A program made the position numbers and the translations under genes. DNA of 34,401 nucleotides from an uncultured Eubacteriales bacterium (GTDB lineage Bacteria; Bacillota; Clostridia; Oscillospirales; CAG-272), in the NCBI GenBank assembly GCA_949299535.1, contig CASGAQ010000015.1, positions 1 to 34,401 of the forward strand, given 5' to 3'. Positions 1-7,093 of this stretch are shown here, piece after piece. The notes under the pieces are model-generated. The model was given only the letters and a program-made list of their open reading frames with translations, ran no database searches and had not been told where the DNA came from. Positions within the stretch are counted from its first letter, which is position 1. Each line of letters begins with the position of its first letter.

Positions 1-210
1 GATGTTCTGCATTACGGTGGAGAGCGTTATGGGTATATCGTCAGGTCTGTTGTAGCCGAGTGCCATTGTGAGATTTGCCTGTGCATCAGCATCAATGAGC
101 AGGACTTTCTTTCCCTGCTGTACCAGACCTACGCCCAGATTGACCGCCGTGGTCGTTTTACCAACGCCGCCTTTCTGATTGGTCAGGGCAATCACTTTGC
201 AATTTGACAT
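1..210 (-). CDS. parA: ParA/Soj-family partition ATPase (N-terminal 70 residues, cut by window edge)
   Basis: The minus strand from 210 reads [20 protein letters not shown] and continues open to the window edge. The deviant Walker A box KGGVGKTT lies at residues 14-21, and [12 protein letters not shown], the Walker A-prime region of ParA/Soj/MinD-type P-loop ATPases, follows. Such proteins bind ATP and, with a ParB partner, segregate plasmids or the circular forms of integrative elements. The start is set by a strong GGAGG at about 220-224. The next genes upstream are small mobile-element-type proteins, so this is more likely an element-borne ParA than the chromosomal Soj. The C-terminus and any parB partner lie outside the window. 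Confidence 0.9.
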   Translation of the reverse strand, partial: MSNCKVIALTNQKGGVGKTTTAVNLGVGLVQQGKKVLLIDADAQANLTMALGYNRPDDIPITLSTVMQNI

Positions 211-237
211 TTGTGCGTCCTCCTTTCGCATAAATTT

Positions 238-258
238 AGCCGCTTTGTCAAGGCGGCT
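238..258 (-). other. Inverted repeat in the parA leader (AGCCGC / GCGGCT arms)
   Basis: The arms AGCCGC (238-243) and GCGGCT (253-258) form a short perfect hairpin about 30 bases before the parA start. The same arm sequences occur in the terminator at 288-323, so the two hairpins could exchange arms. Function is inferred only: a leader structure or operator for parA. Confidence 0.45.
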
Positions 259-287
259 ATGTAAAAAAAAGTGAGAGAACGCAAAAA

Positions 288-323
288 AGCCGCTTACTCT
301 TAGGGAAATAAGAATAAGCGGCT
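288..323 (-). terminator. Rho-independent terminator after the 59-residue gene
   Basis: A 15-base stem starts AGCCGCTTA with a six-base loop and one G-U wobble on the minus-strand RNA. It is followed on that strand by a run of six U. It lies 15 bases after the stop of the gene ending at 338 and before parA, so it would limit read-through into parA. Confidence 0.8.
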
Positions 324-337
324 ATGTGCGATATGTC

Positions 338-517
338 TTAGATATGTTCAATTTTCATTTTCTTGACAGGCGCATTGACAACCTTGAAAATCAGCTCGTC
401 AACGCAGTCCGTGTATCTGCCTTCCTGTATCAGCCTGTTTTTCAGCTCTACAAGGCTATGTATTACCAACTGTCGCTCGTGGCTATCCAGATATGCGTGG
501 TAGGTTTTATCTCTCAT
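338..517 (-). CDS. Small conserved-type protein of mobile elements, 59 residues, function unknown
   Basis: The minus-strand ORF begins MRDKTYHAYLDSHERQLVIH and ends KKMKIEHI before TAA at 338-340. It has AAGGAGGACAAGCCT-type spacing (GGAGG seven bases before ATG) and its own terminator directly downstream, both signs of a real gene. The protein is charged, predicted helical, and has no signal peptide or membrane segment. From memory, very similar short proteins (TYHxYL...ELKNRLIxxGRYTDxVDELI pattern) sit beside ParA genes in conjugative elements of gut Firmicutes; this could not be searched here. No biochemical function is proposed. Confidence 0.75.
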   Translation of the reverse strand: MRDKTYHAYLDSHERQLVIHSLVELKNRLIQEGRYTDCVDELIFKVVNAPVKKMKIEHI

Positions 518-530
518 AGGCTTGTCCTCC

Positions 531-794
531 TTACACTTTCATTATATTTATAATCTCGTCTAAATTCCAATGCGCAAAGGCTTGTCCGTTTATGCCACAT
601 CAGGAACAGCAACACATATATTGATAGTGCGTTTTTCGCCACGCTGAATGACCGCAGGGTGCTCCGCAAAGTCAAACTGATTGTTTATGCCATACCTTAT
701 AACCTTATCTGTGGTACGGAAGGTATGTAATCGAAAACCGTAAAAATGCGGATTTTCAGCGTTTTTCAGGATATGGAACATTTCCGTTGCTTCT
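531..794 (-). pseudogene. Truncated, probably frameshifted small mobile-element gene
   Basis: On the minus strand an open frame runs from the junction near 794 (..PTEATEMFHILKNAENPHFY..) to a TAA at 590-592. Just past GAT-GTG near 595 another frame opens and reads INGQAFAHWNLDEIINIMKV, ending at TAA 531-533, right in front of the ribosome site of the 59-residue gene. One lost base near 595-600 would join the two pieces into a protein whose stop fits the operon spacing. The 5' end is missing because the sequence switches to cotJC at about 795. The 63-residue ORF (590-781) may instead be a complete tail. No family is recognised. Frameshift: likely; truncation: clear. Confidence 0.5.
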
Positions 795-1211
795 GTAGGA
801 ACGGAAGAACTTGCACATCTTGAAATGATAGCGGCAATACTCTATCAACTCACAAAAGGACTCAGCACTGATGAAATAAAAAAAGCCGGACTCGACACAT
901 ATTTTGTAGACCACACCTCCGGAATATATCCTATAGCCGCATCCGGCGTGCCATTTGACATGAAATATGTCGGAATAAAAGGTGATATACTGGCCGACCT
1001 CAACGAAGACCTCGCAGCAGAACAAAAAGCTCGCGTAACATACGATAATATACTTCGCCTTGTCGATGATCCTGATATACGAGATCCGATAAAATATCTG
1101 CGTCAAAGAGAGCTCGTCCATTATCAAAGATTCGGCGACGCCCTGCGTATAGCACAGGACAATCTGGACTGCAGGAATTTCTATGCCGTAAATCCGAGTT
1201 TTGATAAATAA
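795..1211 (+). pseudogene. cotJC: Spore coat protein CotJC, 5'-truncated
   Basis: The open frame reads GTEELAHLEMIAAILYQLT, then NEDLAAEQKARVTYDNILRL and LRQRELVHYQRFGDALRIAQ, ending at TAA 1209-1211. These match CotJC, a manganese-catalase-like coat protein of the CotJABC set. The EExxH-like GTEELAHLEM helix and the RELVHYQRFGDAL helix carry the metal ligands expected in this ferritin-like fold. The first ~50-60 residues of the family are missing: upstream of residue VGTEE the frame loses all similarity and enters mobile-element DNA. The ATG at 825 is an internal Met, not a start. No ribosome site, cotJA or cotJB is present. A bidirectional terminator follows. Presence of this gene implies a spore former. 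Confidence 0.85.
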
Positions 1212-1252
1212 TCCATCGATATCTTTTTGCCTATATCTTTCCGCTAAAAGAG

Positions 1253-1280
1253 AAACGCCGCAAAAAATGCGGCGTTTTTT
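1253..1280. terminator. Bidirectional intrinsic terminator between cotJC and mgtC
   Basis: A perfect 10-base stem (AAACGCCGCA at 1253-1262 with its complement at 1268-1277) has a 5-base loop. It is followed by TTT on the plus strand, and by a weaker U-rich stretch on the minus strand. It separates the convergent cotJC remnant and the mgtC-like gene. Confidence 0.85.
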
Positions 1281-1296
1281 ATATTATTCAAAAAAT

Positions 1297-1995
1297 TTAC
1301 AGTTCTACTGCAAAAAGTATCCCGTCTACTTCGCAAAGAGACTTCTCCAGCGAATAGACATTCGATTTTTTCGGCAAAGTGAGCGTCAACACTATTCCTA
1401 TGTGACCGGTGTTGCCGCTTCTGGGAGAGACTATGTCTATTTTATGTATCTCACCGAAATTAGATGTGCGGATAATGTCATATACTTTATTTACATTCGC
1501 ATCTGCAGCAAGTTCTATGTAAAGCATTGTATGCTTATCGTTTTTACTGAACCAATATTCGATCTTCGGAAAGAAAAGAGATGTCATTATCGCAATGGCA
1601 AAGCATACGAGCGCGCCTTCGTAAAATCCGAGTCCGCACGCAAGTCCGATTATGGCAGTGTTCCAAATTCCTGCCGCAGTCGTCAGTCCGACTATCTTGG
1701 ATTTATTCTGCACAAGAATAATACCTGCGCCCAAAAAACCTATGCCCGGGATGACTTGTGCCGCGATACGCGCCGGATCGCTGGAATATCCTATTGAAAC
1801 CATGTAATAACCCATCAGAGAAGCCAAAGAAGCGCCGAGTCCGACCAGTATATGAGTTCTCATACCGGCAGAACGACCGTGTTTTGATCGTTCCAAACCG
1901 ATAAAACCGGCAAACGTTGTAGCAAGTATCATGCGTATAAGAACTGTTCCGAACGAAAAACCCTGTAAATAATTCATCAATTCAGTAAAATTCAT
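1297..1995 (-). CDS. MgtC/SapB-family membrane protein
   Basis: A 232-residue protein of the MgtC/SapB family (cytoplasmic membrane). The N-terminal part is hydrophobic and holds the family signatures AGFIGLER (about 29-36), GIGFLGAGII (84-93) and GLTTAAGIWNTAIIGLACG (103-121). A soluble ACT-like C-terminal domain begins near residue 155. MgtC proteins are linked to magnesium limitation and modulation of F-type ATPase or phosphate uptake in pathogens; the role of clostridial members is unclear. The start at 1995 is chosen because AGGA sits eight bases upstream; a GTG-free alternative ATG at 2010 has no ribosome site. It is monocistronic, with a consensus promoter at 2042-2070 and a ~40-base leader, so there is no room for a magnesium riboswitch. 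Confidence 0.9.
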   Translation of the reverse strand: MNFTELMNYLQGFSFGTVLIRMILATTFAGFIGLERSKHGRSAGMRTHILVGLGASLASLMGYYMVSIGYSSDPARIAAQVIPGIGFLGAGIILVQNKSKIVGLTTAAGIWNTAIIGLACGLGFYEGALVCFAIAIMTSLFFPKIEYWFSKNDKHTMLYIELAADANVNKVYDIIRTSNFGEIHKIDIVSPRSGNTGHIGIVLTLTLPKKSNVYSLEKSLCEVDGILFAVEL

Positions 1996-2041
1996 CAAAA
2001 TTATCCTCATATAAAATATTGCAATTATTGCGTATTACTAT

Positions 2042-2070
2042 ATTATATAATAAAATTTAAATTTTGTCAA
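2042..2070 (-). promoter_or_regulatory. Sigma-A promoter of the mgtC-like gene
   Basis: On the minus strand TTGACA (2065-2070), a 17-base AT-only spacer and TATAAT (2042-2047): a perfect consensus match, giving a transcript start near 2035. Confidence 0.88.
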
Positions 2071-2136
2071 TAAATTCCAAGAACTATTTTTTATTGCGGC
2101 TTTAAAACACATTTTATCAGAACTTGTAAGATGATT

Positions 2137-4227
2137 TTATTTTGAAAGTTCCTTTACTGCTTTATAGATTGCAGGAAGAACAAATGAAGCAAAACCATGG
2201 TCAAAACTGCCTTTCATCTGTCTGTATTCCCAAAGAGTACCTGTTTTTTCGACCATGCCGCCGAAGAAATATTCCATTTCTTCAAGAAGCGTTTTATAAT
2301 ATCCAAGCTTCAGAAGAGCCGTTATTCTAAGGTAAAGTCCGATAAAAGCATTTATCGGAACAAATCTTCTGCCGCTTTCGGGAACTGTTTTGCAGCCTGT
2401 AAGAATATGTTCTTTCAATTTTTTATATTTTGGTGCGTCTATATCGATATCTCCGAAAATAACGGCATAGTACTGTCCCGCTTCAGAGGTATTGCCCGTA
2501 TTCTTCAAAACACCGTTTTCACGAACGGCGTTATCGGTGAACATTTCACCGTCAAAAGAAAGCTTTTCGGTAAGTTTCCGTATCTTTTCCGCTTTCTCTT
2601 TCCATTTTTCATTGCCGTAAAGACGGTAAGCAGCAAGAAGAGTACCTGCGTAGAGGAAGTTTGTAGGATAGTTCACATCTTCCGTCCATGTGTTCGCGTC
2701 AGACCATTCTACAAAATTCCATCCGGAAACTCTTTCAAGCATTCCGTCTTCATTTTCATACCTTTCAAGAAAAGCGAGGAATTTTTCTATGCTCGGACGG
2801 AAAAGCTCGCGGTCTGTATTCGCTCCGCGCTTATTTATGTATTCTTCGACTTCAATAACATACCACATATTCCACTGGGGAATATATACACGGTCTCCGA
2901 AACGTTTAATGTCTGCCGGATATGCCATGGGCAATATTCCGTCGGGAAGAATTTCATTGGGAGTATAAAGGTAAAAATTCTGAAGATAAGCATCTTCAAC
3001 AGGCATTTTTCCGAAGAAGAAATATTCCGACTGCGCTGTGAAGAAAGAGTCGCACAGCCAACCGGCACGCTCTCTCGAAGGACAGTCCGTGAATATGTCC
3101 AGAGCATTATGAGAGAAAGTGCGAACGGCGGCTTTTGCTATACCGTTCAGCACGGGATTTTCAAATTCGGGTATAAAAGCTTTGCTCATATCTCTTTCAA
3201 AAGTCTTTACACCGAAAGCTGAAAGTTTCAAACTTCCTTTCTTGAGCATTATCACAGCAAAACGGAGCGTGTAAGGCTCAAAGCTTATGTGAGAATAATT
3301 CGTTTCACCCTCCATAATATATTCGATAACATTCTGCGCGTTGATATCGGTAAATGCAAACGTATCATTCTCGCAATATTCGGAAAATCCGACTACAAGA
3401 TCGCATTCTTCTTTCGTCTGAACATCGAATTGAATGAAACCGCAGTTTATATGGACAAGATCAAAAAGAACATATTCTCCGGCATGAAGCTCTATAGGAA
3501 GCAACACATTATGTTCTTTGATGACCTGCCTTTGTTTCTGTATCCAACGGAAAGGTTTATAGGGTATCTCTTCTTCGCTGAATCTTCCCCAGTAGTCGCT
3601 TTCGGTGAATGAATATCTGTTTGGACGGCAAGGAAGCGATTCATCGTAAGAGAAAGTACCGGATACCTTTGCATTTTGAGCATATATGTTATCATACAAC
3701 GGATAAGGAACCACTCTGTCGATGACGATCGGCATTTCGGGAAGGACAACAGTAGGAGCGTCAGTGGCTTTGGCATTGGTATAATTCCAAACCTCGCCGA
3801 AATGGCGCTGCTGAGAATAACGCTCGACTTTCTGCTCTTTTTCCGTCATTCGCGTACCGACAAAATCTCTGCCGGTGTAAGCAATAACATCTTCCCCTCT
3901 GCGAACTTCGGCGCAAAGGAATGAGCTGTGGTTACAGGTCGCAAAAGAATGGCAGTTATACCCTGCCACCTCTATTTTAATGATGTTTTTTCCTTCACCG
4001 CAGTCAAACGACGTGAGGTCGATAACATCTTTTCTGGCATATCCCTTTGCAGTTCTCGCAGGTCCGAAAGCCGCAAATCTGCCGTTTACGAAAACACGGT
4101 AAAAGAATGCCGCCGTAACATGCAAAGAAGCATTTTTTACAGAGTCAAGTTCGGCGCTGAACGAAACGAAAAGATTCATGTCGTTTTCCATATTTTCAAG
4201 CCAAATGGGTTTTGCTGATTTAAACAT
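2137..4227 (-). CDS. GH78-like alpha-L-rhamnosidase (six-hairpin glycosidase)
   Basis: A 696-residue protein resembling family 78 glycoside hydrolases. N-terminal beta domains (about 1-340) include the FFYRVFVNGRFAAFGPAR sugar-binding-like module (41-58). The (alpha/alpha)6 catalytic domain follows, with the hallmark DCPSRERAGWLCD at 381-393 (family pattern DCPxRxERxGWxGD, one residue shorter here) and GWNFVEWSDANTW at 502-514. No signal peptide is seen, so it is probably cytosolic and would act on imported rhamnosides or oligosaccharides. The start at 4227 has AAAGGAGG seven bases upstream; a longer ORF form would overlap pepT. It lies 17 bases after pepT and is almost certainly co-transcribed. 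Substrate is uncertain because the catalytic-loop spacing departs from the usual motif. Confidence 0.82.
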   Translation of the reverse strand: MFKSAKPIWLENMENDMNLFVSFSAELDSVKNASLHVTAAFFYRVFVNGRFAAFGPARTAKGYARKDVIDLTSFDCGEGKNIIKIEVAGYNCHSFATCNHSSFLCAEVRRGEDVIAYTGRDFVGTRMTEKEQKVERYSQQRHFGEVWNYTNAKATDAPTVVLPEMPIVIDRVVPYPLYDNIYAQNAKVSGTFSYDESLPCRPNRYSFTESDYWGRFSEEEIPYKPFRWIQKQRQVIKEHNVLLPIELHAGEYVLFDLVHINCGFIQFDVQTKEECDLVVGFSEYCENDTFAFTDINAQNVIEYIMEGETNYSHISFEPYTLRFAVIMLKKGSLKLSAFGVKTFERDMSKAFIPEFENPVLNGIAKAAVRTFSHNALDIFTDCPSRERAGWLCDSFFTAQSEYFFFGKMPVEDAYLQNFYLYTPNEILPDGILPMAYPADIKRFGDRVYIPQWNMWYVIEVEEYINKRGANTDRELFRPSIEKFLAFLERYENEDGMLERVSGWNFVEWSDANTWTEDVNYPTNFLYAGTLLAAYRLYGNEKWKEKAEKIRKLTEKLSFDGEMFTDNAVRENGVLKNTGNTSEAGQYYAVIFGDIDIDAPKYKKLKEHILTGCKTVPESGRRFVPINAFIGLYLRITALLKLGYYKTLLEEMEYFFGGMVEKTGTLWEYRQMKGSFDHGFASFVLPAIYKAVKELSK

Positions 4228-4244
4228 AACTGCCTCCTTTATTT

Positions 4245-5465
4245 TCAACAATCTTCAACGCTGTTCTTCACTATGCGGAGAAGTATGTCTTTAACTTTTT
4301 CCATCGATTCTATACTGATAAATTCAAAACGTGAGTGAAAATTCTCGCCGCCTGTACAAAGGTTGGGACATGGCAAGCCTTTAAACGAAAGGCGTGCTCC
4401 GTCTGTACCGCCTCTGATAGGAACGATATCGGGCGTAACGCCGACATCCGTCATTGCTTTTTTTGCACGCTCGACGATATACATATGGTTTTCGATTATT
4501 TCTTTCATGTTGAAATAAGAATCTTTCAGTTCAACTTCAACAGAGCCTTCTCCGTAACGCGCGTTCATTTCCTCGGCGGCTTTTATAAACTGCTGTTTTT
4601 TGTCAGCGATTTTTGCTTTATCGTGATCGCGTAAAATATAATGCATCGTTGCAAGTTCTATTTCGGCAGTCATTTTAAAAAGATTGTGGAATCCTTCGTA
4701 ACCCTCGGTTTTTTCGGGAACTTCAAGCTGAGGCAGGAGCGAATTGAATTCCATAGCCATCGTAACAGCGTTTTTCATTTTATTTTTTGCAGAACCGGGA
4801 TGTATGGAAACTCCGTGAACGGTGACTTTCGCACCTGACGCGTTGAAGTTCTCATATTCTATCTCGCCCAAAGCTCCGCCGTCTACCGTATACGCATAAT
4901 CCGCCGCAAATTTTTCAACGTCGAAATGATCTGCGCCTCTGCCTACTTCCTCATCCGGCGTTATACATACTTTGATATCTCCGTGTTCTGCTCCGCTGTT
5001 TACAAGTTCTTCAAGCATTGTAAATATCTCCGCAATGCCCGCCTTGTCGTCTGCACCGAGCAGAGTCGTACCATCTGTCACAATAAGACGATCGCCGATA
5101 TATTTATCAAGGCAAGGATAATCGCTCGCTTTCATAAATATATTGAGTTCTTTATTAAGTAAAATATCTCCGCCGCCGTAATTTATAACAGCAGGTCTTA
5201 TGTTTTCATCAGGAGCGGCGCTTGACGTATCCATATGTGCAATAAACCCGATAGTATCGATTTTTCTACCGGTATTTGCAGGGAGAACAGCGTAAACGTA
5301 GCCCTTTTCGTCGATGTGCGCGTCCGAAAGTCCTATTGCGGCAAGCTCTTCTGCGAGCGCTCTGCCCAAAACAAGCTGTTTTTCGGTCGTGGGAACAGTC
5401 TCGCTCTCGTCATCGGACATCGTTGGATACGCTGTATATTTTAAAAATCTTTCATAAACCGTCAT
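4245..5465 (-). CDS. pepT: Peptidase T (tripeptide aminopeptidase)
   Basis: A 406-residue M20B-family zinc aminopeptidase, normal family length, cytosolic; it releases the N-terminal residue from tripeptides. All expected metal and catalytic residues are visible: H77 and D79 (AHMDTS), D140 (LGADDKAG), E172/E173 (DEEVGRG), D195 (TVDGG) and H377 (ENFHSRFEF). RGGTDGARLS (351-360) is also family-typical. The start has AGGA nine bases upstream. It is first gene of a two-gene operon with the GH78-like enzyme, driven by the promoter at 5504-5532 that carries a palindrome between its -35 and -10. The pairing suggests joint regulation in nutrient scavenging (inference). Confidence 0.96.
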   Translation of the reverse strand: MTVYERFLKYTAYPTMSDDESETVPTTEKQLVLGRALAEELAAIGLSDAHIDEKGYVYAVLPANTGRKIDTIGFIAHMDTSSAAPDENIRPAVINYGGGDILLNKELNIFMKASDYPCLDKYIGDRLIVTDGTTLLGADDKAGIAEIFTMLEELVNSGAEHGDIKVCITPDEEVGRGADHFDVEKFAADYAYTVDGGALGEIEYENFNASGAKVTVHGVSIHPGSAKNKMKNAVTMAMEFNSLLPQLEVPEKTEGYEGFHNLFKMTAEIELATMHYILRDHDKAKIADKKQQFIKAAEEMNARYGEGSVEVELKDSYFNMKEIIENHMYIVERAKKAMTDVGVTPDIVPIRGGTDGARLSFKGLPCPNLCTGGENFHSRFEFISIESMEKVKDILLRIVKNSVEDC

Positions 5466-5503
5466 ATCATCATATCCTTCAAAAAAATTAAATTTATATT
5501 ATA

Positions 5504-5532
5504 ATTATATCCTTTTAAGGATAAAAAATCAA
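5504..5532 (-). promoter_or_regulatory. Promoter and operator-like palindrome for pepT-GH78
   Basis: Minus strand: TTGATT (5527-5532), 17-base spacer, TATAAT (5504-5509). The spacer contains TATCCTT-TT-AAGGATA (5508-5523 on the plus strand), a perfect 7-base inverted repeat that overlaps the -10. A repressor bound there would block polymerase; the regulator is not identified. Confidence 0.75.
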
Positions 5533-5592
5533 TATCTGCAATACGGACATATTGCAAAAAAGCAGAAATTAATTTATAATATCGTAAAACAG

Positions 5593-5622
5593 GAAGAACG
5601 CGATCGCTAAATCCCGTTCTTC
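5593..5622 (-). terminator. Possible terminator after the YugP-like protease gene
   Basis: GAAGAACG (5593-5600) pairs with CGTTCTTC (5615-5622) across a 14-base loop. The minus strand then reads a weak U-rich tail. The loop is long and the tail interrupted, so this is a moderate call. Confidence 0.45.
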
Positions 5623-5633
5623 TGAAATAAATA

Positions 5634-6338
5634 TTATCTTCTTCTGTTGTTTCCGCCGACTACCATCAAAAGATGGAGAAGCTGCATTATGGAAACGGAA
5701 AGCGCCGCAACATATGTCAATGCCGCCGCAGAAAGAACTTTCTGCGCGCCGTCAAGTTCATCTCCGCGAAGCAGACCGGAATTTTCTATCGAGCGCAATG
5801 CCCTGCGGCTCGCATTAAATTCCGTCGGAAGCGTGAGTAGTTGAAATACCGTTGAAAGCGCAAAACACGCTATTCCTATATAAGCGATATAAATGAATTG
5901 ATTTCCCATACCGGAAAAAAGCAGACCTATCAAAATAAGCGGCATTGCAAGACGCGAGCCGATATTTGTGATGGGGATTATGGCGTTACGCAGTTTGAGC
6001 GGAACATAACCGTTCGCATACTGTACTGCATGCCCTGCTTCATGTGCGGCAACTCCGATAGCAGCCGCGCTGGAAACACCGTGAACTTTATCCGAAAGGC
6101 GTATCACATTAGTTCTCGGGTCAAAATGATCGGTGAGGTTTCCATGAATATGTTCTATGCGAACGTTGTATAATCCGTTTGCGTCAAGAACGCGGCGAGC
6201 CGCCTCGGCGCCTGTCATTCCGCTTATCGGATGGATACCGGAATACTTTTTAAATGTTGAATTGACTTTTACGCTTGCCCAAAGCGAAAATATCACCGCA
6301 GGCATGACCAATATCAAATAGGTCCAATCAAAAATCAC
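5634..6338 (-). CDS. YugP-like membrane zinc metallopeptidase
   Basis: A 234-residue member of the neutral zinc metallopeptidase family typified by Bacillus YugP (Zn_peptidase_2). Membrane segments are at about 4-22, 130-148, 150-170 and 205-228. The zinc site is AAHEAGHAVQYANG: H99, E100 and H103, with the likely third ligand E173 in LPTEFNASRRA. It begins with GTG, supported by GGAGG seven bases upstream, and sits at the membrane with the active site probably cytoplasmic. Substrates of the family are poorly known. It is transcribed alone, divergent from the YgjP-like gene. Confidence 0.9.
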   Translation of the reverse strand: MIFDWTYLILVMPAVIFSLWASVKVNSTFKKYSGIHPISGMTGAEAARRVLDANGLYNVRIEHIHGNLTDHFDPRTNVIRLSDKVHGVSSAAAIGVAAHEAGHAVQYANGYVPLKLRNAIIPITNIGSRLAMPLILIGLLFSGMGNQFIYIAYIGIACFALSTVFQLLTLPTEFNASRRALRSIENSGLLRGDELDGAQKVLSAAALTYVAALSVSIMQLLHLLMVVGGNNRRR

Positions 6339-6397
6339 AGTAACACCTCCGTGTGTCTTCCTGTTTTCGTATTTTATCGTTGATAATTTATATTAAT

Positions 6398-6427
6398 ATT
6401 ATATATTACCGCTATATAACAAATCAA
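6398..6427 (-). promoter_or_regulatory. Probable promoter of the YugP-like gene
   Basis: Minus strand TTGATT (6422-6427), 18-base spacer, TATAAT (6398-6403), 60 bases before the GTG start. The 162-base gap 6339-6500 is very AT-rich and must also hold the plus-strand promoter, which I could not place with confidence. Confidence 0.5.
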
Positions 6428-6500
6428 TGCAGAAAATGTAAACAAAAAAATACAAAAAACAAATTTTTATTAATATTTTTTACGGAGATATTTATAAAAC

Positions 6501-7022
6501 ATGGAAAAACTGCCCGAATTTGAAATAATACGTTCCTCGCGCAGAACAGTCATCCTTGAAGTCACGCGTGAAGGAAAAGCTCTCGTGCGCGCGCCGCTTC
6601 ATATGAAGCGCACAGAAATAGACGCATTCGTACTTAAACACAGAGAATGGTTGATATCACGCCTTGAACATCGAAGGTCAAAAAACATGAAAGAAACCAT
6701 AAGCAAAGAAAAACAGACAGAGCTTACAGCCCTTGCCAAGCTTATCTTGCCGCAAAAAACGGAATATTTCTCAAAAATAATGAATGTCGAACCTTCCGCA
6801 GTCAAGATAACATCAGCTAAGACAAGATGGGGCTCTTGTTCATCTAAAAATTCCATATGCTTTTCGTGGCGGCTAATGCTTTATCCCGAAAAAGCGATAG
6901 ATTATGTCGTAATACATGAGCTTTCACATATCCTTCACCACGACCATGGCAAAGAGTTCTGGAAAACTGTGGAAAAGTATATGCCTGATTATAAGGAAGC
7001 GGAAAAATTACTGCGAAATTAA
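6501..7022 (+). CDS. YgjP/SprT-like zinc metallopeptidase-fold protein
   Basis: A 173-residue protein of the YgjP/WLM type (DUF45, PF01863). The C-terminal half carries the signature TRWGSCSSK (108-116), then HELSHILHHDHGKEFW, with zinc ligands H139 and H143, catalytic-type E140 and third ligand H149. The N-terminal part is a small beta domain with basic residues. It is a little shorter than the usual 220-240 residues. A role in nucleotide or protein processing has been proposed for the family; the substrate here is unknown. It is transcribed alone, ending at a bidirectional terminator. Confidence 0.88.
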   Translation: MEKLPEFEIIRSSRRTVILEVTREGKALVRAPLHMKRTEIDAFVLKHREWLISRLEHRRSKNMKETISKEKQTELTALAKLILPQKTEYFSKIMNVEPSAVKITSAKTRWGSCSSKNSICFSWRLMLYPEKAIDYVVIHELSHILHHDHGKEFWKTVEKYMPDYKEAEKLLRN

Positions 7023-7037
7023 CTCCCCATACAAAAA

Positions 7038-7073
7038 AACTCCTTCAAACGAAAAATTTCGCCTGAAGAAGTT
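7038..7073. terminator. Bidirectional terminator between convergent genes
   Basis: AACTCCTTCA (7038-7047) pairs with TGAAGAAGTT (7064-7073) with one wobble on the minus RNA. A small inner stem (CGA/TCG) lies in the loop. U-tracts follow on both strands, longer on the minus strand (seven U). Confidence 0.82.
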
Positions 7074-7093
7074 TTTATTCTGATAAAAAATTT

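Noticed and set aside
326..553. Plus-strand 75-residue ORF
   Set aside because: Shadow of the minus-strand 59-residue gene, which has a strong ribosome site and a terminator.
825..1211. cotJC remnant read as a complete 128-residue gene
   Set aside because: The ATG at 825 is the internal Met of the GTEELAHLEM helix; coding similarity continues upstream to about 795 and there is no ribosome site.
1201..1797. Plus-strand 198-residue ORF
   Set aside because: Opposite the mgtC-like gene; Cys/Arg/Tyr-rich composition typical of antisense reading.
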